NCBI GenBank assembly: GCA_038363005.1
Contig: JBBQBI010000025.1
Coordinates: forward strand, 9,634 to 73,633
DNA length: 64,000 nucleotides
Source of the DNA: JAKOWB01 sp038363005
GTDB lineage: Bacteria > Pseudomonadota > Alphaproteobacteria > Kiloniellales > JACOMY01
Direction: 5' to 3'
This document shows, in pieces, positions 50,996-59,102 of the stretch (its first letter is position 1; the number at the start of each line of letters is the position of its first letter). The notes below the pieces were generated by a model. The model was given only the letters and a program-made list of their open reading frames with translations. It was not told the DNA's origin and did no database searches. The position numbers and the translations under genes were made by a program.

Positions 50996-51948
50996 CACTG
51001 GGCTCCGCCACCGACCCGCTGCATCAGCGGATCGTACCGGGAGCGCCGGGAGATCCGCTCGCCGGCGTGGTTCGCTGGCAGCCGGCCAAGTCCATCTGGT
51101 GGAGCGCACTGCTGCTCACTTGGGCGGTGCTTGGCACGCTGCACTTTTCCTGGGACGCAGTGTTGCTGTTCCTCGGGCTGACCAGTCTCGTGCTCTGCCT
51201 CGGCCATTCGCTCGGCATGCACCGCAAGCTGATCCATGACAGCTACGCCTGCCCCCGGTGGCTGGAGCGACTCCTTGTCTATCTCGGCACACTGGTCGGC
51301 CTGGGCGGGCCTTTCACCATGATGCGCACTCACGACTTCCGCGACTGGGCACAGCGCCAGCCGGCATGCCATGACTATTTCGCCCACCGGCGCGACCTGC
51401 TGACAGACTTCTGGTGGCAGCTCCATTGCGATCTGGCACTGAATTGCCCGCCCGTTTACCGCTACCCGGCAGCGCTGACGGAGAGCGCCTTCTACCGGAC
51501 TCTGGAACGCACGGCGATGCTGCAGCAACTTCCCCTCGCCATGCTGCTTCTAGCTCTCGGCGGTTGGGGTTGGGTTGCCTGGGGCGTAGCCGCGCGCGTC
51601 ACCGTCTCGATCTTCGGTCATTGGCTCATCGGCTACTTCGCGCACAACCAGGGCTATCGCGACTGGCACGTCGCCGGCGCGGCGGTGCAAGGACACAACG
51701 TGCGTTACTGCGGCCTCGTGACCTTCGGCGAGTGCTGGCACAACAACCATCACGCCTTTCCCGGTTCGGCGCGGCTCGGTCTCTATCCGGGGCAGGCCGA
51801 TCCCGGCTGGCTGGTTCTACGCGCCCTGCGCCGCATCGGCCTCGTCGGTCGCCTGCGCGAGCCTGCCGACCTGCCGCCGCGCGCCGAATTGCTGTCGCTG
51901 TCCGGCCGGGCAGGCGGGGGACCTCATGCCGTCACCGCCCCGGGCTGA
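50992..51948 (+). CDS. Membrane fatty-acid desaturase-like protein with atypical histidine boxes
   Basis: This 318-residue polytopic protein carries histidine clusters of the integral-membrane desaturase/hydroxylase superfamily: H72-SLGM-H77, H126 and H131 in CHDYFAHRRD, H210 and H218 in FGHWLIGYFAHNQ, and WHNNHHAFPG (H250, H253, H254). The usual second box H-X2-H-H is replaced by THDFRDWAQRQ, so the metal set must differ from classical delta-9 enzymes. The family uses a di-iron centre and oxygen to modify acyl chains. It is the last gene of the ArsR-controlled operon and ends 15 bases before the convergent TetR-Rieske gene. Its acyl carrier and bond position are unknown. Confidence 0.8.
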   Translation: MTLGSATDPLHQRIVPGAPGDPLAGVVRWQPAKSIWWSALLLTWAVLGTLHFSWDAVLLFLGLTSLVLCLGHSLGMHRKLIHDSYACPRWLERLLVYLGTLVGLGGPFTMMRTHDFRDWAQRQPACHDYFAHRRDLLTDFWWQLHCDLALNCPPVYRYPAALTESAFYRTLERTAMLQQLPLAMLLLALGGWGWVAWGVAARVTVSIFGHWLIGYFAHNQGYRDWHVAGAAVQGHNVRYCGLVTFGECWHNNHHAFPGSARLGLYPGQADPGWLVLRALRRIGLVGRLREPADLPPRAELLSLSGRAGGGPHAVTAPG

Positions 51949-51963
51949 GGCACCTCGACGAGC

Positions 51964-53811
51964 CTAGGTGGCGCCCTCCAGCGCCGTGTTCAGCGCCGCG
52001 ACCGTGCCCTCCGCCGGCGTCTGCACCTGGCGCGCCACCGGCAGGCGCTGGCGCATCCAGTCGTGGAAGGCGGTCAGCATGGCCTCCTTCTCGCTCAGCA
52101 CGCCGACCTCGTAGGCCGATGACGCCAGGCCGCCCTGCACCGAGCGGGTGAGCTCCTCGTCCTCGCGCTGCACCAGGGCGTTGATGCGGGTCTGCAGCCA
52201 GCGCGCCGCCTTGAGGTCGCGAGTGGCGCCGGGCAGCGCGTAGCTGCGCGCGCGCAGCAGCGTGCGGCCGCTGTCCAGCGGCACGATCTGGAAAAAATCC
52301 ACCGAATCCGGATAGAGATCGTAGGAGGTCAGCGGGAAGAGCGAGTAGTAGGCCCAGGCGCGCTGCCGCTCCGCCGGCAGATGCTCGACCGTCGGCAGCA
52401 GACGCTGGTAGGCGCGCTGCGACCAGCCCTTGGCGGCCTCGTCGCGCACCCAGTGCAGCGCGCGGCCAACGCCGGTCGGCTGTGCCTCCACCTCGTAGTG
52501 CCCGCCGAAGAGGTCATACAGGCCGGGGTGGCTGGCCGGCACGTGATAGCCCTCGAGGTAGTTGTCCAGCACGTTCTTCCAGTCGACCTCGAGCTCCCTG
52601 CTCCAGGGTGCCCAGAGCGGCCGCATCTCCGGCACGCGATAGAGCGCCAGCTCCGCGGCATAGGGCTGGAAACGCTCGGCCACCGTGGCCTCACCGGCGC
52701 CCTCGAAGCGGATGAAGAGGAAGCCGAGATAGACCTCAAGCTCGATCGGGTGCAGCCCCAGGCTGTCCTTCTGCATGCCGGCGAAGGACTTCTCCGCCGC
52801 CACGGCGCGCAGCCGGCCGTCGAGGTTGTAGAGCCAGCCGTGATAGGGGCAGCGGATCACCCCGGCGCAGCTGCCCTGCTCGCCGCTGACCACGGCGTGG
52901 GCGCGGTGGCGGCAGACGTTGTGGAAGGCGCGTAGCTGGCCGTCCTTGCCACGGATCACGAAGGCACGCTCGCCCAGCAGCTCGAAGGTCACGTAGTCGC
53001 CGGGATGGGCCAGGTCGCTGACATGGCCGACGACGTGCCAGGCGCGGCGGAACAGCTTCTCGCGCTCCAGCTGGAAGAACTCGGCGTTGCCATAGGTCCA
53101 GGCCGGCAGGGTCTGCGGCAGCGCCACCACCGCGGCGCCCTCCACCGGCAGGGTGAAGCGCCACGGAAAGACCGAGGCCAGGAAGCCCTGGCAGAGGCGC
53201 CGGGCGTTGGCCCGGTCGAAGTCACCCTGCCGCGCCATGATCTCCTGCCAGAACTGGTCGAGCAGGCCGAGCAGCGCCAGCGTGACGGCGTCGGGATCGA
53301 TGCGGTGGCCCTCCGGCGCCGCCTCGCCAAGCTGGCGGCAGAGCGCCAGCAGCGCCTTGTGATAAGCCTCGTCACGCTCGCCGCAGGCCTTCAGGTAGTC
53401 GGACCGGGCCCGTGCCTCGCCCCAGAAGGCGTACCAGACCGCCACCTTGTCAGGGTCCGACAGGTCAGCCGCCAGCATGGCCTCGATCAGCGCCTCCAGG
53501 TTGGCGCCGGGGTCGTTGCCGCTGGCGGCGATGGCGTCCTCCAGCTTGCCCATGAACTCGTCCGACAGCGTCTTCAGTACCGCCAGCAGCAGCTGGTCCT
53601 TGCTGGTGAAGTAGAAGTTGACGATGCCGGGGGACAGGCCGGCGTCCTGCGCTACCTTGGCCAGGGTGGTGTTGGACAGGCCGTGGCGGGCAAGGATGCG
53701 GATGGTCGCCTGGACCAGCTGGCTGCGGCGCTGCTCCTGGTTGGCAGTTAGCAGGGCCTTGCTCACCGGCGCCGCCGGCTCGAGGGCACCAAAAGACGTC
53801 ACCGTGCTCAT
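51964..53811 (-). CDS. TetR(BetI-like)-Rieske oxygenase fusion protein
   Basis: This 615-residue single frame joins two normally separate proteins. Residues 25 to about 212 are a complete TetR repressor: helix-turn-helix with TLAKVAQDAGLSPGIVNFYF, and the BetI core KVAVWYAFWGEARARSDYL at 122-140. Residues about 233-615 are a full Rieske non-heme iron oxygenase alpha subunit. The [2Fe-2S] ligands are C300, H302, C321 and H324. The mononuclear iron site has H423 and H428 in EGYHVPASH, with D551 of QREDEEL the likely third ligand. Relatives oxidise carnitine, glycine betaine or stachydrine N-methyl groups. No internal start with a ribosome-binding site is visible at the junction. No reductase gene is nearby. 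A PutA-like trigger enzyme is one reading. Confidence 0.9.
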   Translation of the reverse strand: MSTVTSFGALEPAAPVSKALLTANQEQRRSQLVQATIRILARHGLSNTTLAKVAQDAGLSPGIVNFYFTSKDQLLLAVLKTLSDEFMGKLEDAIAASGNDPGANLEALIEAMLAADLSDPDKVAVWYAFWGEARARSDYLKACGERDEAYHKALLALCRQLGEAAPEGHRIDPDAVTLALLGLLDQFWQEIMARQGDFDRANARRLCQGFLASVFPWRFTLPVEGAAVVALPQTLPAWTYGNAEFFQLEREKLFRRAWHVVGHVSDLAHPGDYVTFELLGERAFVIRGKDGQLRAFHNVCRHRAHAVVSGEQGSCAGVIRCPYHGWLYNLDGRLRAVAAEKSFAGMQKDSLGLHPIELEVYLGFLFIRFEGAGEATVAERFQPYAAELALYRVPEMRPLWAPWSRELEVDWKNVLDNYLEGYHVPASHPGLYDLFGGHYEVEAQPTGVGRALHWVRDEAAKGWSQRAYQRLLPTVEHLPAERQRAWAYYSLFPLTSYDLYPDSVDFFQIVPLDSGRTLLRARSYALPGATRDLKAARWLQTRINALVQREDEELTRSVQGGLASSAYEVGVLSEKEAMLTAFHDWMRQRLPVARQVQTPAEGTVAALNTALEGAT

Positions 53812-53837
53812 GCCGCGCGCCCCGCGATATGTCTGAA

Positions 53838-53847
53838 TGAACGTTCA
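53838..53847. promoter_or_regulatory. TGAACGTTCA palindrome upstream of the TetR-Rieske gene
   Basis: A perfect ten-base palindrome, TGAACGTTCA, lies 27 bases before the fusion gene, and a looser dyad, TTGA-ATGG-TCAA, lies at 53866-53877. The TGAACG half-site is the same as in the dyad at 37210-37222 beside the separate BetI-like gene, which suggests autoregulation and possible cross-binding. Confidence 0.6.
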
Positions 53848-53999
53848 ATTTGTAGGGCGGCGACCTTGAATGGTCAATCAAACAGGGATTCTGCCTTAAT
53901 ATCGCAGACCTGTGCGTCACCTTCCGGCGGGTCTGGTTGTCCGCCAGCGCGAAGGGGGCCACGGTCGGTCGGAACCGGCGTCGCCTGAGCTGGTAGCCG

Positions 54000-56006
54000 C
54001 TAGAGCGCGCTGACCGTGACTTCCTGGCCGTGCACCGCGGTGCTCTCGCCCAGGTCGCTCTTGCGGCCGTCGAACAGCGCGTTGACGTTCTCGCCCCAGC
54101 GGCCCTTGGCGGCTAAAGCCGTACCCGGCGTGACCAGCGCGCCGTCCAGCTTCAGGGTCAGGGTCAAGGCGCCGACCGGGCTGGCGACGCGCACCGCCTG
54201 ACCGGCCTGCAGGCCCAGCCTCGCCGCGTCGTCCGGGTGCAGCGTGATGTCGGCGACGCCCAGCTTGTCGCGGATCGTCGCGTCGTTGCCGTAGCTGTCG
54301 TTCATCAGCCAGGGGCTGGCCGGCGACAGCAGGCGCAGCCTGCCGTCCGCCGTCGGCGCATCGGCCAGCGGCAGCGGCGCCAGGGGATGGCCGTCGCGCG
54401 CGGCCTGCGGACTGGCGAGCTCAATACGCCGCGACGGCGTCGGATAGCGTCCCTCGGCGAAGGCGATCACCGGCTCGGCATAGAGCGTCGCCGTGCCCTT
54501 GGCCTTCAGCTCGTCGAAGGCGATGCCGTGGCCGCTGCGCGCCAGCAGCGTGTCGATGATGGCGCGGTCGTCTTCGTAGAGCGCCGGGTGGTTCAGCCCC
54601 ATGGCGCGCGCCAGGCGGCGGAAGATCTCCATGTTGGGCAGCGCTTCGCCCGGCGGCGCCTCCACCTTGGCCTGGGCCGAGAGCGTCAGGTTGAAGTAGC
54701 TGGAGACGATGTCGTCGAACTCCAGGAAACTCGCCGCCGGCAGCACCACGTCGGCCAGCTTCGCCGTATCGGTCAGGAAGAGGTCGGCGACCAGTACGAA
54801 GAGGTCGTCGCGCGCCAACGCCCGGCGCAGCTCGCCCTGGCGCGGGCCGGAGGCCGCGACGTTCATGTTCCACGAGATCAGCGCCCCGGCCTGGGCCGGG
54901 TCGGCCAGTGCCGCCGCCAGGTCCATGTGGCTAATCGCCGGGCGGTCCGTGGGCGCCAGTGCGGCGCCCTCCAGATAGCCACCGTCGAGACCGCGCCGGG
55001 CGCCGCCGTTCAGGTAGTAGAGCCCGGTGCCGGCCTTGCCCATGTTGCCGGTCGCCGCCGGCAGGCAGGCGATGGCGCGGAAGGCGTTGCCACCATTCGG
55101 CTGGCGCTGCAGCCCCTGGCCGAGCCACAGCATCGCTGGCCCGCTGGCGTAGAGCGCCGCCGCCGCCTCGATCAGCGCCTTGGGCACGCCGGTGACCTGC
55201 TCGCCCCATTCCGGCGTGCAGGCGGGAAGCTGCGCCTCGACCTCGTTCCAGCCCAGCACGCTCCAGGCCAGGAAGGCGCGGTCCAGCTTGCCGTCGCGCT
55301 TGAGGATGTGCAGCAGCGCGAAGGCCAGCGCCGCGTCGCTGCCGGGGCGCAGCTGCAGGTGCAGGTCGGCGGCTTCGGCGGTGGCATGGCGGATCGGGTC
55401 GACGACGATGACCTTGCCCGGCGCCTCCTTCAGCCAGTGCTTGTGCGCGTGCGGCGCCGAGGCCGAGGGGTTGGCGCCCCAGACCACGATGCAGGCGGCG
55501 TCCTTCGCCGTGCGCGGATCGAAGCCCAGCGCGCTGGTCCCCAGCACATAGCGCAGCGCGACGTGGCCGGCGTTGTTGCAGATGGTGTCGGGCTCCACCT
55601 CGGTGGCGCCGATGGCATTGAAGAAGCGTTGCGGAAAGCCGCCGGCCAGCAGCGAGCAAGTGCCGGTGTAGTGGGTGTTGAGAATGCCGGCGCCACCCAG
55701 GCGCGCGCGCACGGCGTTCAGCTGTTCCGCTGCCAGGCTCAAGGCCTCGTCCCACGTCGCCGCACGGAACTGGCCGCTGCCCTTTGGCCCGCTGCGGATC
55801 AGCGGCGTCGACAGACGCTGCTGGGGATCGCGCCAGGCGCCGTTGTAGGCGATGGCGCACTTGCCACAGAGCGCGCCGCGCGCCACCGGATGCTCGGGGT
55901 CGCCCAGCACCTTGGTGACCTTGCCGTCACGCTTGATGACGACGATGCCGCAGGCGTCGTAGCAGTCGCGCGGGCAGGTGGTCTTGACGAGGGTCTTGTC
56001 ACTCAT
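54000..56006 (-). CDS. Molybdopterin-dependent oxidoreductase with one [4Fe-4S] cluster
   Basis: This 668-residue enzyme is in the DMSO-reductase/formate-dehydrogenase superfamily. The N-terminal cluster ligands are C11, C15, C19 and C47 (TTCPRDCYDACG then GALCGKC). Further Mo-bisPGD signatures are VVWGANPSASAPHAHK, DLHLQLRPGSDAALA and ADVVLPAASFLEFDD, and the C-terminal beta-barrel has RLGLQAGQAVRV and AKGRWGENVNALF. There is no Tat signal, so it is probably cytoplasmic and acts alone or with an unlinked partner. The ATG at 56006 gives the family N-terminus; the longer frame is not coding. The substrate is unknown. A terminator-like hairpin lies upstream. Confidence 0.92.
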   Translation of the reverse strand: MSDKTLVKTTCPRDCYDACGIVVIKRDGKVTKVLGDPEHPVARGALCGKCAIAYNGAWRDPQQRLSTPLIRSGPKGSGQFRAATWDEALSLAAEQLNAVRARLGGAGILNTHYTGTCSLLAGGFPQRFFNAIGATEVEPDTICNNAGHVALRYVLGTSALGFDPRTAKDAACIVVWGANPSASAPHAHKHWLKEAPGKVIVVDPIRHATAEAADLHLQLRPGSDAALAFALLHILKRDGKLDRAFLAWSVLGWNEVEAQLPACTPEWGEQVTGVPKALIEAAAALYASGPAMLWLGQGLQRQPNGGNAFRAIACLPAATGNMGKAGTGLYYLNGGARRGLDGGYLEGAALAPTDRPAISHMDLAAALADPAQAGALISWNMNVAASGPRQGELRRALARDDLFVLVADLFLTDTAKLADVVLPAASFLEFDDIVSSYFNLTLSAQAKVEAPPGEALPNMEIFRRLARAMGLNHPALYEDDRAIIDTLLARSGHGIAFDELKAKGTATLYAEPVIAFAEGRYPTPSRRIELASPQAARDGHPLAPLPLADAPTADGRLRLLSPASPWLMNDSYGNDATIRDKLGVADITLHPDDAARLGLQAGQAVRVASPVGALTLTLKLDGALVTPGTALAAKGRWGENVNALFDGRKSDLGESTAVHGQEVTVSAL

Positions 56007-56045
56007 GGCGGCGAGCCTAGCAGCGTGCCCGGCCGCCCGACCATA

Positions 56046-56084
56046 CCCCCAAAGCAAAGGGCCGCCCTGTCGCCAGGGCGGCCC
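56046..56084 (-). terminator. Terminator-like hairpin after the PhyH gene
   Basis: On the - strand an 11-base-pair stem (GGGCCGCCCTG at 56059-56069 with CAGGGCGGCCC at 56074-56084, four-base loop) is followed by a T-rich stretch (TTTGCTTTGG). It lies 40 bases after the PhyH stop and 53 bases before the molybdenum enzyme start, so the two - strand genes are probably separate transcripts. Confidence 0.8.
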
Positions 56085-56124
56085 GTCCGCATAGCCAGAT
56101 GCTGCGGCGCGCCGGTTCAGCAGC

Positions 56125-57003
56125 TCAATTCTGGTACCACTTGTCCTCGATGTAGAAGGGACCCGGCTTCTCGCGCAGGGCGGTGTACTTGCAGACCTCC
56201 GGCTGGTCGCCCAGCGGCGTCGAGACACCATCGCGGAAGGCCCACTCGCCGCGGTCGCTGTTCTCCGCCTTGGTGTAGCTGGAGATCATGAAGCAGCGGT
56301 CCTTGGCGGACTTGTTCTGCTGCGAGCCGTGCACCGTCACCAGGCCCCAGATCACCAGGTCGCCGGGATCGAGCTCAACGTCGAGGATGTCGGCGGGGTC
56401 CAGCCCAGCCTTGCGCAGCTCCTCGTCCTGCGTCGTGCCCTTCATGATCGGGCCGTCGTCGGCCAGCCCCAGGTAGCCCTTCTTGTGGCTGTCGGGGATG
56501 ACGCGCAGGCAGCCGTTCTCCTTGGTCGCCGGGTCGATCGCCACGCCGAAGTTGATGTTGGTGGTCATCAGGTCCTTGAAGTCCTCCTGACGCTCGCGGA
56601 AGCGCAGGTCCTGATGGAAGCGGTAGCCGCTCAAGGGCGCGCCCGGCGGCTTCCAATGCAGCTGCTGGGCGATCTGCCGCACGTTGCGGCCGAGCAGCGG
56701 CTGCAGCGCGGAAAACATCTGCGGGCTGCGGCGGAAACGCTCGAAAAAGGGGCTGATCCAGCTGAACCAGTGCGCCTGCATGACATAGCGCTGGCCGGCG
56801 AAGGCCTCGGGCAGGATCTCGTAGAGCAGGTTCTGGTGCCGATAAGTGGCGTGGTGCTGCAGGCCTTCCTGGTAGATGCGCTGCGCCTCGGCCTGCGCCT
56901 CGGCGATCTCGGCCTTGCCGAACAGGCCGCGCACGATGGCGTAGCCATGTTCCCAGTAGTGATCGACGAAGTCCCGGCTCTCCTGTGCCACGGCCAAGGC
57001 CAT
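56125..57003 (-). CDS. Phytanoyl-CoA dioxygenase (PhyH) family protein
   Basis: This 292-residue Fe(II)/2-oxoglutarate oxygenase has the facial triad H130-Q-D132 (GYRFHQDLRF) and H225 (VTVHGSQQN), with R236 in KDRCFMISS as the likely oxoglutarate-binding arginine. PhyH-family members hydroxylate phytanoyl-CoA, ectoine and other small molecules. The N-terminal YWEHGYAIVRGLF and PDSHKKGYLGLADDG are typical of the bacterial group. It is divergent from a LysR regulator across 99 bases containing an inverted repeat, so it is the likely target of that regulator. Substrate unknown. Confidence 0.9.
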   Translation of the reverse strand: MALAVAQESRDFVDHYWEHGYAIVRGLFGKAEIAEAQAEAQRIYQEGLQHHATYRHQNLLYEILPEAFAGQRYVMQAHWFSWISPFFERFRRSPQMFSALQPLLGRNVRQIAQQLHWKPPGAPLSGYRFHQDLRFRERQEDFKDLMTTNINFGVAIDPATKENGCLRVIPDSHKKGYLGLADDGPIMKGTTQDEELRKAGLDPADILDVELDPGDLVIWGLVTVHGSQQNKSAKDRCFMISSYTKAENSDRGEWAFRDGVSTPLGDQPEVCKYTALREKPGPFYIEDKWYQN

Positions 57004-57072
57004 GTCGCGTCTCCTCTTGGGTCAGGGGCCGTCGGGCGGCCCTTGGAGCAGAGGATGAGAGTGGCAACGTCA

Positions 57073-57102
57073 TTAATCAAATTCAAAACATTCGTTGATT
57101 AA
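57073..57102. promoter_or_regulatory. LysR-type inverted repeat between phyH and lysR
   Basis: TTAATCAA (57073-57080) and TTGATTAA (57095-57102) form a perfect eight-base inverted repeat with a 14-base spacer, in an AT-rich patch between the divergent genes. The right arm ends immediately before the ATG at 57103. This is the expected kind of site for a LysR regulator that controls phyH and itself. Confidence 0.7.
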
Positions 57103-58074
57103 ATGAAAAATATTAATGATATTCTTCTGATGCTGCCACGCCTCGAACTGCGCCATCTCGCCATGCTGGTCGGCATCGCCGAGGCGCCGAGCATGAGCGT
57201 CGCTGCCGAGCTGCTGGGCCTGACACAGTCGGCGCTGTCGCACCGCCTGCGCGAAGCCGAGCGGCGCCTGGGCACGGCACTGTTCCATCGCGAGCGTCGC
57301 GGCCTGACCCTGACCCCGGCGGGCGAGCGCCTGCTGCTCACCGCGCGCCGCCTGCTGGCCGACCTGGCGCGCACGGAATCCGACGTGGCGCAGATCGCCG
57401 AGTCCGGCATCACCGCGGTCGCCCGGCTGGGCCAGGCGATCTATGCGGCGCTGCCTTGGTACGCCGCTTTCCACGCGCACGCCGGGCGGCTGTTGCCGGA
57501 GGTCCAGCTCGAGCTGCAGTCCGACACTGCCGAGCGGCCGCTGGAGCTGCTGGCCGAAGGCGTGCTCGACCTCGCCATCGTCGCCGGCGGTGCCTGGCGT
57601 CCCGGCGTGACGCGCCAGCGCCTCTTCGTCGATGCCCTGGTAGCGGTGGCCGCACCGACGCACCCCTGGGCGCGACAGCCGCATGTCACGGCGCTCGACC
57701 TCAGCCGCGAGGTCTTTCTCTCCACCGGCTTCGCCGTGGCGCCGGGCTTCGAGCACCAGCGCTTCATGACGCCGGCCGGGCTCTACCCGCGTCGCGTCAT
57801 CAAGGTCGGCCGGCCCGAAGCGGCGCTGGAGCTGACCGCCGCCGGGCAGGGCGTCTGCATCCGCGCCCGCTGGGCGACGCGGGGCTGGGAGGCCGCCGGC
57901 CGCGTCGTCACCCGCCCGCTGGGGCCCGAGGGCCTGCCGCTCGAGTGGTTCGCCGCGACGCGCGAAAGCGACCCGCCGGACTCGCCCGGCCGCCGCGTCG
58001 CCACGGTGCTGGCGGACTGGTGCGCCGCGACCGGGGGCTTCGACGCGGTCACCCAGCAGGCCCTCGCCCGCTAG
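57103..58074 (+). CDS. LysR-family transcriptional regulator
   Basis: This 323-residue protein has an N-terminal LysR winged helix (RLELRHLAMLVGIAEAPSMS, AAELLGLTQSALSHRLREAE, then HRERRGLTLTPAGERLL). A periplasmic-binding-like effector domain follows from about residue 95. Two starts are possible: ATG 57103 directly after the inverted repeat, or ATG 57130, which gives MLPRLELRHLAM, the more usual N-terminus. Neither has a clear ribosome-binding site, so translation may be leaderless. It is divergent from the PhyH gene and converges on the DUF2332 gene with stops sharing CTAG. Confidence 0.9.
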   Translation: MKNINDILLMLPRLELRHLAMLVGIAEAPSMSVAAELLGLTQSALSHRLREAERRLGTALFHRERRGLTLTPAGERLLLTARRLLADLARTESDVAQIAESGITAVARLGQAIYAALPWYAAFHAHAGRLLPEVQLELQSDTAERPLELLAEGVLDLAIVAGGAWRPGVTRQRLFVDALVAVAAPTHPWARQPHVTALDLSREVFLSTGFAVAPGFEHQRFMTPAGLYPRRVIKVGRPEAALELTAAGQGVCIRARWATRGWEAAGRVVTRPLGPEGLPLEWFAATRESDPPDSPGRRVATVLADWCAATGGFDAVTQQALAR

Positions 58075-59102
58075 GCGCCAGGCGCGGCCACCCAGCGCAG
58101 CCAGTCGCCATGCGGCGCGGCCGCGGCCAGGCGCAGCGGCGCGCTGTCGACGCCATGGCGCTGCAGGTCGAGCGCCGCGTGCGCCGCGAAGGCGTGCTCG
58201 TAGCCGATGCGCCAGACCGGACGCCGCAGGGCCAGGTCATCGATGGCGGCCAGCAGCCGCGCCCTGGCCGCCGCCGGGAACTGCACCAGGGCGAAGGAAT
58301 GGAACACCACGACCAGGCCGTCCGCCGGCAGGCTCGCCGCGACCGCGGCGAAAGACTCCGCCGCGTCGCCGGCGATCAGCCGCGGTGGCGTCGCGCGGGT
58401 CAGTGTCAGGGCCTGGCGCAGGCGTTCGCGTCGCGCCGGCTGCTCGGGCCAGACCAGTGCCTCGAGCCAGGCGACGTCGTCCGCGTTGCCGGCGTCCAGC
58501 GGCATGAGGTCCAGTCCGACGCGGCTGGCCACGCGCGGCAGGCGTAGCGGCAGCGGCGGTTTGCCCTCGACCTGGCACCGAAGAGTCAGCGGCGCGTCGG
58601 CCGGGCCGAGGCGTCCGGCATCACCGTAGTCATAGGCCACACGGTCGAAGGCCAGCAGGATGCCAGCCGAGCAGCCGATCTCCACCAAGTGCAGCGGCTC
58701 GGCCTCTGCCGCGGCCAGGCCAAAGGCCGGCAGCAGCACGGCGGCGCGCTGCAGCTCGTTGGTGCTGGTGCGCCGCCCGGTCAGCAGCGGCGTCAAGGCC
58801 GCCGCCTGCGCCAGGACGAAGCGGCGAAAGTCGGCGACCGCCTGCTCAGGCGGCAGCGCCGCCGCCGTCAGGTTGGCGTAGAAGCGCGCCAGGGGATCGT
58901 CGGGCAGCTCGAACAGGCGGCGCTGCACCGCTGCCATCAGAATGTTGGCCGGCTGGTTCTCCAGCGGCACCAGGGCGGCCAGCGCCAGCAGCGCCGGGTC
59001 GGCGGCGACCGCCCGGGCCAGCACGGTGTAGAGCGGCGAGATAGGTTCGGCGGCGACGGCGAAGCGCTGGAAGCTCTCCGCCCAGGCTGTCAGGTCGGTC
59101 AT
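58071..59102 (-). CDS. DUF2332 protein, possibly SAM-dependent methyltransferase-like
   Basis: This 343-residue protein has the DUF2332 pattern: an N-terminal helical half (RFAVAAEPISPLYTVLARAV), then LHLVEIGCSAGILLAFDR near residue 140, which resembles motif I of a Rossmann methyltransferase, and VVVFHSFALVQFPAAAR further on. The family has no established activity that I can name. The ATG at 59102 overlaps the DUF455 stop by four bases (ATGA), so the two are translationally coupled. A longer frame to 59573 is the shadow of DUF455. Its stop shares CTAG with the LysR gene. Confidence 0.82.
   Translation of the reverse strand: MTDLTAWAESFQRFAVAAEPISPLYTVLARAVAADPALLALAALVPLENQPANILMAAVQRRLFELPDDPLARFYANLTAAALPPEQAVADFRRFVLAQAAALTPLLTGRRTSTNELQRAAVLLPAFGLAAAEAEPLHLVEIGCSAGILLAFDRVAYDYGDAGRLGPADAPLTLRCQVEGKPPLPLRLPRVASRVGLDLMPLDAGNADDVAWLEALVWPEQPARRERLRQALTLTRATPPRLIAGDAAESFAAVAASLPADGLVVVFHSFALVQFPAAARARLLAAIDDLALRRPVWRIGYEHAFAAHAALDLQRHGVDSAPLRLAAAAPHGDWLRWVAAPGA

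Noticed and set aside
51964..53811. Two separate genes, tetR and a Rieske oxygenase, merged by a sequencing frameshift
   Set aside because: Both halves read in the same frame with no internal stop or plausible internal start, and the linker is a normal length; this remains to be confirmed against relatives.
54237..56291. Open frame of 684 codons opposite the molybdopterin oxidoreductase
   Set aside because: It is the shadow of a gene with intact cluster cysteines and cofactor motifs, and its own product is arginine/glutamine-rich low complexity.
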